From an uncultured Acetatifactor sp. (GTDB taxonomy: Bacteria; Bacillota; Clostridia; Lachnospirales; Lachnospiraceae), in NCBI GenBank assembly GCA_947626405.1, contig CANQSE010000021.1:1-14474 (forward strand): a stretch of DNA of 14,474 bases, in the 5' to 3' direction. The position numbers and the translations under genes are program-made. Within the stretch, counting starts at the first letter, position 1; every line of letters begins with the position of its first letter. The notes beneath the pieces were generated by a model. That model made no database searches. It was not told the DNA's origin and saw only the letters and a program-made list of their open reading frames with translations. Positions 6,783 through 14,474 of this stretch are shown here, in pieces.

Positions 6783-7466
6783 GTGAAAATGAAGGATGGA
6801 TACACGTTACAGAGCCTTGAGGAGCGGATCGGGTATCGATTCAGTGACATTGAGCTGCTTAAGCAGGCAATGACACACAGCTCCTTTACCAATGAGCAGA
6901 AAATCAACAAGACGGATAATTATGAGCGCCTGGAATTTTTGGGAGATGCGGTCCTTGAGCTGGTGACAAGCGAGTTCCTTTTTAAGGAACTGACTGACAT
7001 GCCGGAGGGTGAGCTGACAAAGCGCCGCGCGTCTATGGTGTGCGAGCCGTCTCTGGCTTTCTGCGCGGGGGATCTTGAGCTTGGGCAGTTCATACGCCTT
7101 GGAAAGGGAGAGGAAAACTCAGGCGGAAGGAATCGTGACAGCATCACATCAGACGTAATGGAAGCGCTGATTGGCGCCATATATATTGACGGAGGAATGG
7201 ACGCGGCAAAGTCCTTTATCACCAGGTTTGTGCTGTCCGATCTGGAAAATAAAATCCTCTTTTATGACAGTAAGACCGTGCTGCAGGAGACCGTTCAGGC
7301 GGAGACAGGACCTGAGCATGACAAATGCTTCAGGGTGGCTGTATTTCTTGGAAAAGAGACGCTCGGAGAGGGTCGGGGGAGAACGAAGAAGGCGGCGGAG
7401 CAGCAGGCCGCGTACAAGGCGCTGCTTACGCTGAGGGAAAGAGGATATGTATTTAAAAAACATTGA
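6783..7466 (+). CDS. rnc: Ribonuclease III, with an apparently shortened dsRNA-binding domain
   Basis: 227 residues. RNase III cleaves double-stranded RNA, including rRNA precursors. The endonuclease domain (about 8-155) has the signature YERLEFLGDAVLEL with E48, E51 and D55, and the second metal-binding pair D124 and E127 in SDVMEALIGAIYIDGG, so catalysis should be intact. The dsRNA-binding domain starts at KTVLQE (164-169) and ends with GRTKKAAEQQAAYKALLTL (198-216). Between LQE and GPEHDKCF only six residues (TVQAET) remain where the family normally has about 18. The start is GTG 6783, five bases after the AAGG of AAGGTG (6774-6779); ATG 6789, two codons on, is an alternative. The 3' end overlaps smc by 20 bases, implying translational coupling. 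Confidence 0.95.
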   Translation: MKMKDGYTLQSLEERIGYRFSDIELLKQAMTHSSFTNEQKINKTDNYERLEFLGDAVLELVTSEFLFKELTDMPEGELTKRRASMVCEPSLAFCAGDLELGQFIRLGKGEENSGGRNRDSITSDVMEALIGAIYIDGGMDAAKSFITRFVLSDLENKILFYDSKTVLQETVQAETGPEHDKCFRVAVFLGKETLGEGRGRTKKAAEQQAAYKALLTLRERGYVFKKH

Positions 7467-10400
7467 AGTACAGGGCTTTAAATCTTTTGCAAACAAAATC
7501 AATTTTCAGTTTCACAACGGGATAACAGGTATTGTTGGACCAAACGGAAGCGGAAAGAGCAACGTTGCCGACGCCGTAAGGTGGGTGCTTGGAGAACAGC
7601 GCGTAAAGCAGCTTCGCGGCGCCAGCATGCAGGATGTCATTTTCTCGGGAACAGAAAACAGAAAACCTTTAAGCTATGCGGTGGTGGCAATCACGCTTGA
7701 CAATTCCGACCACCAGCTTGCCATTGACTTTGATGAGGTGACTGTCACAAGGCGTCTTTACCGTTCCGGGGAAAGTGAATATCTTATAAACGGCACGCCC
7801 TGCCGGCTCAAGGACGTAAACGAACTGTTTTACGACACGGGAATCGGCAAGGAGGGATATTCAATAATCGGCCAGGGTCAGATTGACAAAATCCTGAGCG
7901 GAAAGCCCGAGGATCGCAGAGAGCTTTTCGACGAGGCCGCGGGCATAGTGAAGTTCAAGCGCCGCAAGGCGGCCGCTCTTGCAAAGCTGGAAAGCGAAAA
8001 GCAAAACCTTGTGCGCGTAAAGGACATACTTGCCGAGCTGGAAAAGCAGGTCGGGCCGCTGGAAAGACAGTCCGAGACTGCGAGAATCTATCTTCGCAAA
8101 AAGGAAGATTTAAAAAAGCTTGACATCAATGTTTTCCTCCTGGAAAACGGACGTCTCCGCGAACAGCTTGCCTCAGTGGATGAAAAGTACAGGCTGGCAG
8201 ACGGCGAGCTCGACGAAAACAGGGAAAAATACGAGAAAATCAAAGAGGAGTACCAGAAGATCCAGGAGGAGATCGAAAAGCTTGACGCCGAGATTGAGGA
8301 GGCGAGAAACAGCGCCACCGATGCCGGTATGATGCGCGGAAAGCTCGAGGGCGAGGTTAATGTGTTAAAGGAGCAGATTAACTCCGCAAAGGGAAGCGAA
8401 ATCCACCTTACAAACCGTAAAAACGCCATAGGCACCGCTCTAAAGCAGCGTCAAAAGCTTGAGGAGATCCAGCGCCACATAGAGGAGCTTAACGGCGCCA
8501 TTGAGGAAGGAAAAAACACAATAATCGGAGAGCTGAACCAACGCGCCGCCATCAAGACTAAAATGGGGCGTTTTGACACCATGATGGAGCAGGTGAACAT
8601 CCGCAAGGCGGAGCTTAATTCCAGGCTTTTAAGGGTGAAATCCGACGAGGCTGCCAGGGTGGAAAACCTTAAGAAAACGGAGTCGGAGTTTGAAGCTTTA
8701 AGCCGTGAGATCGGTGAGATGAACAAACGCCAGGAGGCCGCAGAGTCGGAGCTTGCCGGTATCCGTCAGGAGCTTGCCGGGAAAGATGCAAAGCTTCGGG
8801 AAACCCAGAGCGCATACCACATGGAGCGCTCCAAGCTCGAGACGCTTAATAATCTCACCGAAAGGTACGAGGGCTACGGCGGCAGCGTCAAAAAGGTAAT
8901 GGAGCAGAAAGCGAAGGAAAAGGGCATTATCGGAGTTGTTGCCGATATCGTCAAGGTGGACAGAAAGTACGAGACGGCCATAGAGACAGCGCTGGGCGGA
9001 AATATTCAGAATATTGTCACTGACGACGAGGAAACGGCAAAGAGGATGATCCGTTACTTAAAAGAAAACAGGCTGGGCAGGGCAACATTCCTTCCTCTTT
9101 CGAGCATAACAAATCCCCAGGAGTTTAAGACGCCGGAGGTTCTTAAGGAAAAGGGCGTTCTTGGGATGGCGGACGAGCTTGTTTCCATAGAAAAAAAATA
9201 CGCCAACGTGGCAAGGGCCATGCTTGGGCGGATTGTTGTGATCGACAATGTGGACAACGCCGTAAAAATTGCCAGAAAATACGATTACGGCATCCGTATG
9301 GTGACGCTTGAGGGCGAGCTTTTGGTGCCGGGCGGAGCAATCAGCGGAGGTGCGTTTAAAAACAACAGCAATCTCCTCGGACGGCGAAGGGAGATTGACG
9401 AGCTCGAAAACAGGGTGAAACGGCTCCTTGCAGATGTTGATACCATAAACAGGGAAATAGACGACACAAAGGCAAGAAGAAACAGGCTGAGGATGGAGCT
9501 TGAAACTCTTAAGACCGACATCCAGAAAAAATCCATCGAGCAGAACACGGCGAGACTTAACATAGCCCAGGCGAGGGAACGCATGGAGGAGGAAGCTCAG
9601 GGAGCCGCGTCGCTGCGTCAGGAGGAGATGGAGATAGACGAGCGTCTGGCGAAGCTTAAGAGCGATAAGGAGGAGACGCGAAAGGAGCTTGAAAACAGCG
9701 AAGCTCTGGAAAAGGCCGCTCAGGATGAGATCCTCAAAAAACAGCAGGAGCTTGAGGAGCAGAGAAAGGTGGAGAGCGAAGCGGCGTCTCTTGCAGCCGA
9801 GTGGGATTTAAAGGTTGAAAAAATGCGCCAGACCCAGGGATTTAAACAGTCTAACGTGGACCGCATCGTGGGCGAGATTGAGAGGCTTGAATCCGAACTT
9901 AAGGAAATCCTGGAGGCTCTTGAGGAAAACGGCCGTGAGGTTGAACTCAAACAGCAGAACATTCTGGAGATTGAAAAGACTATCGCCGCTTCTTACGACG
10001 CGCAGAACAGGTCCGAGGGAAAATTAAAGGAGACTGTTTCCCGCAGGGAGGAGCTTACCGAAAGCCAGAAAACATTTTTCCAGAGACGTGAGGAGCTTGC
10101 CGAACGCATTTCCGGACTGGACAGGGAGGTTTACCGTTTAAATTCTCAGAAGGAAAGGCTGGAGGAAAACCTTGAAGCCCAGATCAACTATATGTGGGAC
10201 GAGTACGAGATAACACTGTCAGACGCGTCACAGCTTAAGGATGAAAATATGACAGACCTGTCAGCCATGAAACGGGAGATATCGTCGTTAAAGGAGCAGA
10301 TAAAAAAGCTGGGAGACGTGAATGTAAACGCCATAGAAGATTACCGGAACCTTATGGAGCGTTTTCAGTTTATGAAAAACCAGCACGACGATCTCGTGGA

Positions 10401-10920
10401 GGCTGAGAAGACGCTTGAAGGGATTATAGACGAGCTCGACACTTCGATGAGAAAGCAGTTTTCGGAGAAATTCTCCGAGATAAATCGGGAATTTGACAAG
10501 GTGTTTAAGGAGCTTTTCGGAGGCGGCAAGGGTACGCTTGAGCTTATGGAGGACGAGGATTTGCTGGAGGCAGGGATACGCATAATAGCTCAGCCGCCGG
10601 GCAAGAAGCTGCAGAACATGATGCAGCTTTCGGGCGGCGAGAAAGCGCTTACTGCCATATCGCTTCTGTTTGCCATTCAGAATCTTAAGCCGTCGCCGTT
10701 TTGTCTGCTGGATGAGATCGAAGCCGCGCTGGACGATTCCAATGTCGGGAGGTTTGCGAAATATCTGCATAAGCTTACAAAAAATACGCAGTTTATTGTA
10801 ATAACCCACAGGAGAGGTACGATGGAGCAGGTGGACCGCCTGTACGGTATTACCATGCAGGAGAAGGGCGTGTCCGCGCTGGTAAGCGTTAATCTTATTG
10901 ACAAGGAATTGGATGATTAG
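7447..10920 (+). CDS. smc: Chromosome partition/condensation protein SMC
   Basis: 1157 residues. SMC dimers with ScpA/ScpB extrude DNA loops and compact and segregate the chromosome. The N-terminal ATPase half has Walker A GPNGSGKSNV (31-40). Coiled coil runs from about 175 to 485, and the hinge from about 490 to 650 (GIIGVVADIV to AISGGAFKN, including VPGGAISGG). The returning coiled coil runs to about 990. The C-terminal ATPase half has the signature LSGGEKAL (from 1061) and Walker B FCLLDEIEAALD (D1089, E1090). All key residues are present. The protein is about 30 residues shorter than the roughly 1186 I expect for Bacillus SMC; I think the coiled-coil arms account for this, but I could not align it. 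Translation starts at ATG 7447 inside the rnc end, with GAGGG at 7433-7437. The ftsY ribosome binding site overlaps its stop codon. Confidence 0.98.
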   Translation: MYLKNIEVQGFKSFANKINFQFHNGITGIVGPNGSGKSNVADAVRWVLGEQRVKQLRGASMQDVIFSGTENRKPLSYAVVAITLDNSDHQLAIDFDEVTVTRRLYRSGESEYLINGTPCRLKDVNELFYDTGIGKEGYSIIGQGQIDKILSGKPEDRRELFDEAAGIVKFKRRKAAALAKLESEKQNLVRVKDILAELEKQVGPLERQSETARIYLRKKEDLKKLDINVFLLENGRLREQLASVDEKYRLADGELDENREKYEKIKEEYQKIQEEIEKLDAEIEEARNSATDAGMMRGKLEGEVNVLKEQINSAKGSEIHLTNRKNAIGTALKQRQKLEEIQRHIEELNGAIEEGKNTIIGELNQRAAIKTKMGRFDTMMEQVNIRKAELNSRLLRVKSDEAARVENLKKTESEFEALSREIGEMNKRQEAAESELAGIRQELAGKDAKLRETQSAYHMERSKLETLNNLTERYEGYGGSVKKVMEQKAKEKGIIGVVADIVKVDRKYETAIETALGGNIQNIVTDDEETAKRMIRYLKENRLGRATFLPLSSITNPQEFKTPEVLKEKGVLGMADELVSIEKKYANVARAMLGRIVVIDNVDNAVKIARKYDYGIRMVTLEGELLVPGGAISGGAFKNNSNLLGRRREIDELENRVKRLLADVDTINREIDDTKARRNRLRMELETLKTDIQKKSIEQNTARLNIAQARERMEEEAQGAASLRQEEMEIDERLAKLKSDKEETRKELENSEALEKAAQDEILKKQQELEEQRKVESEAASLAAEWDLKVEKMRQTQGFKQSNVDRIVGEIERLESELKEILEALEENGREVELKQQNILEIEKTIAASYDAQNRSEGKLKETVSRREELTESQKTFFQRREELAERISGLDREVYRLNSQKERLEENLEAQINYMWDEYEITLSDASQLKDENMTDLSAMKREISSLKEQIKKLGDVNVNAIEDYRNLMERFQFMKNQHDDLVEAEKTLEGIIDELDTSMRKQFSEKFSEINREFDKVFKELFGGGKGTLELMEDEDLLEAGIRIIAQPPGKKLQNMMQLSGGEKALTAISLLFAIQNLKPSPFCLLDEIEAALDDSNVGRFAKYLHKLTKNTQFIVITHRRGTMEQVDRLYGITMQEKGVSALVSVNLIDKELDD

Positions 10921-10935
10921 GAGGATTCCGGCAAA

Positions 10936-11940
10936 ATGGGCGAGAAGAATACCGGCCAGGCTGATCTGGCGAGGAACAATATTTACGGCGTTGAGAAAAT
11001 CGATATCGAGGAGAAGGAGAAAAAAGGTTTTTTTGCCCGCCTGAAGGCAGGACTTACAAAGACCAGAGAGAACATAGTAAAGGGAATTGATTCCGTGTTC
11101 AGCGGTTACTCCGAAATTGATGCGGATTTTTACGAGGAGCTAGAAGAAATCCTCATTATGGGCGATATCGGCGTGAACGCAACCACGATGATACTGGACA
11201 GGCTTAAGGAACAGGTCGCGGAGCAAAAGCTCAGGACCCCTTCTGAGTGCAGACAGCTTTTAATTGACAGCATCAGGGAACAGATGCGTGTGGACGAAAA
11301 TGCTTATGAGTTTGAAAAGGAAAACGTCAGGGCCGTAATAATGGTCATAGGCGTAAACGGAGTCGGAAAGACAACTTCAGTGGGAAAGCTGGCAGGTAAA
11401 TTAAAGAGCAGGGGTAAGAAGGTGCTCATTGCGGCGGCGGATACGTTCCGCGCCGCTGCCGGAGATCAGCTCGCAGAGTGGGCAAGGAGAGCCGATGTGC
11501 CCCTGATCGGCGGAAACGAGGGCGCCGATCCCGCAAGCGTTGTCTATGACGCGGTGAACGCCGCCAGGGCAAGAGGTGTGGACGTGCTTCTTGTCGATAC
11601 GGCGGGCAGGCTCCACAACAAGAAAAACCTCATGGAGGAGCTCAGGAAGATGAACCGGATAATCGACAGGGAGTACCCTGACGCGCACCGGGAAAATCTT
11701 ATTGTGCTCGATGCGACAACCGGACAGAACGCGCTGATACAGGCCAGAGAGTTTGGGGACGTAACGGATCTGACGGGAATTATCCTGACAAAGATGGACG
11801 GCACCGCAAAGGGCGGTATCGCCGTGGCAATACAGTCAGAGCTTAAAATCCCCGTGAAATATATCGGGGTGGGAGAGACGATTGAGGATCTGCAGAAATT
11901 TGATCCGGATGAATTTGTAAACGCATTGTTTGAAGAATGA
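10936..11940 (+). CDS. ftsY: Signal recognition particle receptor FtsY
   Basis: 334 residues. FtsY is the membrane-associated GTPase that docks the SRP-ribosome complex at the Sec translocon. A short charged N-terminal region (1-30) is followed by an amphipathic stretch GFFARLKAGLTKTRENI (31-47), the N domain, and the G domain. The G domain has G1 GVNGVGKT (139-146), DTFRAAAGDQL (169-179), DTAGR (221-225) and TKMDGTAKGG (285-294), so all GTPase motifs are intact. AGGAGG at 10919-10924 overlaps the smc stop, 11 bases upstream of the ATG, which is slightly long. The partner SRP protein Ffh is expected just beyond the window, after ylxM, but two unrelated genes intervene here. Only 12 bases separate ftsY from ilvA. 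Confidence 0.97.
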   Translation: MGEKNTGQADLARNNIYGVEKIDIEEKEKKGFFARLKAGLTKTRENIVKGIDSVFSGYSEIDADFYEELEEILIMGDIGVNATTMILDRLKEQVAEQKLRTPSECRQLLIDSIREQMRVDENAYEFEKENVRAVIMVIGVNGVGKTTSVGKLAGKLKSRGKKVLIAAADTFRAAAGDQLAEWARRADVPLIGGNEGADPASVVYDAVNAARARGVDVLLVDTAGRLHNKKNLMEELRKMNRIIDREYPDAHRENLIVLDATTGQNALIQAREFGDVTDLTGIILTKMDGTAKGGIAVAIQSELKIPVKYIGVGETIEDLQKFDPDEFVNALFEE

Positions 11941-11952
11941 GAGGAATACAAA

Positions 11953-13176
11953 ATGGGTGAACAGATGCTTACGCTGGAAAAATTTGAGGAGGCATATGAA
12001 GTGGTCAAGAAGGTCACTTTGGAGACAAAGCTTGTCTTCAGCGACTATTTCAGCGCCGCAACGGGAAACAGGGTCTATCTGAAGCCGGAAAACATGCAGT
12101 TTACCGGTGCGTACAAGGTGAGAGGGGCTTATTATAAGATGAGCACCCTGACACAGGCCGAGAGGGACAAGGGGCTTATTACCGCTTCCGCAGGAAATCA
12201 TGCCCAGGGAGTTGCCTATGCTGCAAAATGCTACGGGGCAAAGGCTACGATTGTGATGCCGACCGCCACTCCGCTTATGAAGGTGAACCGCACCAAGAAT
12301 TATGGCGCTGAGACCGTGCTGTACGGGGATGTGTACGACGAGGCATGCGCAAAGGCCTATGAGCTTGCCGACGAGCACGGGTACACATTTATACATCCCT
12401 TCGACGATCTGACTGTCGCGACGGGACAGGGCACGATCGCGATGGAAATCATAAAGGAGCTTCCGCTTGTGGATTACATTCTGGTACCCATAGGAGGAGG
12501 AGGGCTTGCGACGGGAGTATCAGTGCTTGCAAAGCTCTTAAATCCCAAGATAAAGGTTATAGGCGTAGAACCCGCCGGGGCAAACTGTATGCAGGAATCG
12601 TTAAAAGCCGGAAAGGTTACGACGCTGCCCACAGTAAATACCATTGCCGACGGTACTGCCGTAAAGACCCCGGGAGAAAAGCTTTTCCCCTATATTCAGA
12701 AAAATATTGATGATATCATCACCGTAAAGGACGAGGAGCTGGTGGTGGCTTTCCTTGACATGGTTGAGAATCATAAGATGGTTGCCGAAAATTCGGGCCT
12801 CTTAACGGTTGCGGCGCTGCGCCACCTGGATGTTAAGGACAAAAAGATCGTTTCAATCATAAGCGGCGGCAATATGGACGTTATAACGATGTCCTCAGTT
12901 GTCCAGCAGGGACTTATCATGCGCGACCGCATATTTACGGTTTCAATTCTCCTTCCCGACAAGCCGGGAGAGCTGTACAGGGTTTCCGGTATAATAGCGG
13001 GAGTAAACGGAAATGTGATCAAGCTTGAACATAACCAGTTCGTGTCAATCAACCGCAACGCCGCTGTGGAGCTTAGGATCACACTTGAGGCATTCGGGAC
13101 GGATCATAAGCAGCAGATTATGGAGGCTTTGGAAAAAGAGGGGTACAAGCCAAAGCAGGTAAGGACAATCATATAA
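11953..13176 (+). CDS. ilvA: Threonine ammonia-lyase (threonine dehydratase) with one C-terminal ACT domain
   Basis: 407 residues. The enzyme converts L-threonine to 2-oxobutanoate and ammonia, feeding isoleucine synthesis or threonine breakdown. PLP-binding features are K55 in FTGAYKVRGA (the Schiff-base lysine), SAGNHAQG (79-86) and the glycine loop GGGGLATG (181-188), with SGGNMD near 304-309. Residues 328-400 form one ACT-like regulatory domain starting VSILLPDKPGELYRVSG. This is the single-ACT class of about 400 residues, not the 500-residue two-ACT biosynthetic form. Whether it works in biosynthesis or catabolism cannot be told from sequence. GAGGA at 11941-11945 directly follows the ftsY stop, seven bases before the ATG, so it is read from the plsX-ftsY operon. 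Two hairpins follow the stop. Confidence 0.95.
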   Translation: MGEQMLTLEKFEEAYEVVKKVTLETKLVFSDYFSAATGNRVYLKPENMQFTGAYKVRGAYYKMSTLTQAERDKGLITASAGNHAQGVAYAAKCYGAKATIVMPTATPLMKVNRTKNYGAETVLYGDVYDEACAKAYELADEHGYTFIHPFDDLTVATGQGTIAMEIIKELPLVDYILVPIGGGGLATGVSVLAKLLNPKIKVIGVEPAGANCMQESLKAGKVTTLPTVNTIADGTAVKTPGEKLFPYIQKNIDDIITVKDEELVVAFLDMVENHKMVAENSGLLTVAALRHLDVKDKKIVSIISGGNMDVITMSSVVQQGLIMRDRIFTVSILLPDKPGELYRVSGIIAGVNGNVIKLEHNQFVSINRNAAVELRITLEAFGTDHKQQIMEALEKEGYKPKQVRTII

Positions 13177-13183
13177 TTTTACC

Positions 13184-13201
13184 GGAGAATTAAAATTCTC
13201 C
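13184..13201 (+). terminator. Small AT-rich hairpin after ilvA, possible weak terminator
   Basis: GGAGAAT (13184-13190) and ATTCTCC (13195-13201) form a perfect stem with a 4-base loop, eight bases after the ilvA stop. No T-run follows, so it may slow or stabilise rather than terminate. The next promoter lies immediately downstream. Confidence 0.4.
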
Positions 13202-13207
13202 CCAAAG

Positions 13208-13216
13208 TGATATAAT
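13208..13216 (+). promoter_or_regulatory. Extended -10 promoter of the YitT-family gene
   Basis: TGATATAAT is a perfect extended -10 element (TG-N-TATAAT). There is no good -35 at 16-18 bases upstream, which is common for extended -10 promoters. The start would fall near 13223, leaving a leader of about 60 bases that begins inside the inverted repeat at 13220-13247. Confidence 0.65.
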
Positions 13217-13219
13217 ATT

Positions 13220-13247
13220 GACGGGACGAAATATATTTTGTCCCGTC
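13220..13247 (+). promoter_or_regulatory. Inverted repeat spanning the predicted yitT transcription start
   Basis: GACGGGAC (13220-13227) and GTCCCGTC (13240-13247) are perfect inverted arms. The inner bases (GAAAT / ATTTT) extend the pairing to about 12 bp with one G-U pair. No T-run follows, so it is not a normal terminator. It could be an operator at +1 or a 5'-end mRNA hairpin. Confidence 0.6.
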
Positions 13248-13271
13248 TGTGCCGTGTATGGCAATGGAGAC

Positions 13272-13278
13272 AGGGAGG
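13272..13278 (+). promoter_or_regulatory. Ribosome binding site deciding the YitT start
   Basis: AGGGAGG lies six bases before ATG 13285 and directly touches the in-frame ATG 13279. It also lies downstream of the earlier in-frame starts at 13249 (GTG-class) and 13258 and 13264 (ATG). The start is therefore 13285. Confidence 0.8.
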
Positions 13279-13284
13279 ATGGAA

Positions 13285-14202
13285 ATGGCAGAAAAACGGG
13301 CGGATACCACTGAACAGGAAATAGAATTGCGTTTTGAGGCCAAAAAGTCATTAGGGCGCAGGGCGCGGGATTATCTTGTGATCACGGCCGCATCGTTTAT
13401 CTATGCGGCGGCTGTTGGTCTGTTTCTCGATCCCAATCTGCTTGCGCCGGGCGGAGTTACAGGTATTTCAATCATTTTAAATCGTATTGTCGGGCTCCCG
13501 ACGGGAACATGGATGCTTGTCATAAACATTCCCATACTGGCCGTCGGCACGTGGAAATTCGGGTGGAGATTCATTCTGTCCACCATGTACTGTACCGTGC
13601 TCACTTCCTTTTTTACAAATATTCTTGCGGCGGCGGGGCCTGTGACGCAGGATCCGCTTCTGGCGGCTTTGGTCGGCGGCGCGCTGATTGCGGTTGCGCT
13701 GGGGCTTGTGTTTAAGTCCGGAGCGACGACCGGAGGAACGGATATAATCATCAAGCTTCTTAAGCTTAAATTTCCCCATTTAAAGACGGGTTCTCTTTTC
13801 CTTGTCACCGACGCGATGATCGTGACATGCTCAGCTTTTGTATTTAAAGACGTCGATACGGCTCTTTACGCGGGGCTTGTCGTGCTTGTAAACTCATTTT
13901 TGCTTGATCTTGTTCTCTACGGGAGAGACGGCGCAAAGATGTTTTTCATCATAAGCGAGCATCCCGACAGGATCGCGGAGAGGATACTTAAGGAGCTTGA
14001 CATAGGCGCCACTTACCTTTCCGGCAGCGGCGCCTACAGCGGGAATGAAAAACGAGTGATAATGTGCGTCGTAAAAAAACAGCTCTCTCCAAAGGCGGAG
14101 GAGGTCGTGCGCCAGGAGGATCCGAAGGCTTTTTTGATAATCACAAGCGCCACGGAAATCTTTGGCGAAGGATACAAAAGCATTTTCAGCGAGAAGATAT
14201 GA
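13285..14202 (+). CDS. YitT-family integral membrane protein
   Basis: 305 residues. After a charged cytoplasmic N-terminus (1-28) there are about five or six hydrophobic segments, near 29-48, 53-72, 76-95, 98-117, 124-145, 169-187 and 193-212, the shorter ones being uncertain. The family motif LFLDPNLLAPGGVTGISIIL (47-66) and GATTGGTDII (147-156) are present. Residues about 217-305 form the soluble C-terminal domain (DUF2179 type, with FIISEHPDRI and GAYSGNEKRVIMCVV). The family is widespread and often multi-copy in Firmicutes, and its transport or other role is not settled. The gene has its own promoter and leader with an inverted repeat. It ends 123 bases before ylxM, with no terminator visible between them. 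Confidence 0.9.
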   Translation: MAEKRADTTEQEIELRFEAKKSLGRRARDYLVITAASFIYAAAVGLFLDPNLLAPGGVTGISIILNRIVGLPTGTWMLVINIPILAVGTWKFGWRFILSTMYCTVLTSFFTNILAAAGPVTQDPLLAALVGGALIAVALGLVFKSGATTGGTDIIIKLLKLKFPHLKTGSLFLVTDAMIVTCSAFVFKDVDTALYAGLVVLVNSFLLDLVLYGRDGAKMFFIISEHPDRIAERILKELDIGATYLSGSGAYSGNEKRVIMCVVKKQLSPKAEEVVRQEDPKAFLIITSATEIFGEGYKSIFSEKI

Positions 14203-14248
14203 CGACGGTGAAATATTGCGCGAACATATGTTTGACAAGAAAAAATAC

Positions 14249-14277
14249 TTGACAGTCCGCAGACTTTATAGTAAGAT
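14249..14277 (+). promoter_or_regulatory. Promoter of ylxM (and presumably ffh)
   Basis: A perfect TTGACA (14249-14254) is followed after 17 bases by TAAGAT (14272-14277). The start would be near 14284, giving a leader of about 42 bases. A second TTGACA at 14232-14237 has no matching -10. Confidence 0.75.
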
Positions 14278-14325
14278 ACTCAAAGTGCGGATAACAACAG
14301 CCATTTCGGGCTGAAAGAGAGCGGT

Positions 14326-14474
14326 ATGGACAGGATTTACGAAAAGGCAATGCTGTATGATTTTTACGGCGAGCTGCTGACCGAGCATCAGCGAAGCGTA
14401 TACGAGGACGCGGTGTGCAACGATATGTCCCTGGGCGAGATCGCGGAGGAATACGGGATCTCACGGCAGGGCGT
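14326..14474 (+). CDS. ylxM: YlxM-family helix-turn-helix protein, N-terminal part (runs off window)
   Basis: The first 49 residues are visible, beginning [20 protein letters not shown]. The conserved [32 protein letters not shown] pattern resembles sigma-factor region 4 and identifies the YlxM/UPF0122 family, normally about 110 residues. In Firmicutes ylxM usually lies directly upstream of ffh and is linked to SRP function; ffh itself is outside the window. The ribosome binding site before ATG 14326 is weak (AAAGAGAG, 14313-14320 region). A small stem (CAGCC 14298-14302 with GGCTG 14309-14313) lies just ahead of it. The gene's proximity to ftsY keeps both SRP-pathway parts in one locus despite the inserted ilvA and yitT. 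Confidence 0.9.
   Translation, partial: MDRIYEKAMLYDFYGELLTEHQRSVYEDAVCNDMSLGEIAEEYGISRQG

Noticed and set aside
7464..7466. Possible frameshift at the rnc/smc junction, given the 20-base overlap
   Set aside because: Both proteins are complete at their ends (RNase III ends after helix 2 of the dsRBD, SMC begins with the canonical MYLKNIEVQGFKSF). The overlap is ordinary translational coupling.
10288..10809. 173-codon minus-strand open frame within smc
   Set aside because: It lies opposite the highly conserved SMC C-terminal ATPase region. It has no recognisable motif and is best explained as a chance mirror frame.
13249..13284. Earlier in-frame starts for the YitT gene
   Set aside because: They lie upstream of the only good ribosome binding site (AGGGAGG 13272-13278). 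The first ones are at the edge of the inverted repeat, and the added residues do not resemble the family.
14232..14237. Second TTGACA before ylxM
   Set aside because: The region 16-18 bases downstream is GC-rich (GTCCGC) with no -10 resemblance.

Overview
The window looks like a chromosomal segment of a Gram-positive Clostridia bacterium, most likely a member of the Lachnospiraceae. The grounds are the gene order plsX-acpP-rnc-smc-ftsY with ylxM close behind, strong AGGAGG-type ribosome binding sites, an RNase H carrying an N-terminal viroplasmin-like domain, a GGGtGRT-family protein, and zinc-ribbon/TPR membrane proteins. Genus-level placement is not possible from sequence reading alone. All ten complete genes and both partial genes lie on the + strand.

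Left part (1-5315), accessory or mixed: the C-terminal part of a GGGtGRT-family protein ends at a hairpin. A 303-base gap follows, with a 13-base tandem repeat and a possible promoter containing a run of seven G. Next is a 637-residue membrane protein built from a zinc ribbon, one transmembrane helix, TPR-like repeats and YD/RHS-like repeats. It is followed by an RNase H, a cytoplasmic family 43 glycoside hydrolase and a lipoprotein cyclophilin. A 15-bp-stem hairpin with a U-rich 3' arm closes this block and overlaps the cyclophilin stop codon.

Right part (5316-14474), housekeeping: a sigma-A-type promoter precedes plsX-acpP-rnc-smc-ftsY-ilvA. Gaps there are short or negative (rnc and smc overlap by 20 bases), except for 105 bases before rnc that hold an imperfect hairpin. 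PlsX consumes acyl-ACP, so plsX and acpP are functionally coupled. RNase III, SMC and FtsY cover RNA processing, chromosome organisation and membrane targeting. IlvA and a YitT-family membrane protein sit between ftsY and ylxM; yitT has its own extended -10 promoter with a large inverted repeat at the predicted transcription start. The window ends inside ylxM, which has its own TTGACA promoter and in Firmicutes usually precedes ffh.

No mobile element, CRISPR array, tRNA or rRNA was found. Most of the window is ordinary. The points worth a second look are the zinc ribbon-TM-TPR-YD protein, with its recent internal duplication and G-run promoter; an RNase III whose dsRNA-binding domain appears to lack about 12 residues; and the inverted repeat at the yitT start site. 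I see no convincing new multi-gene system.
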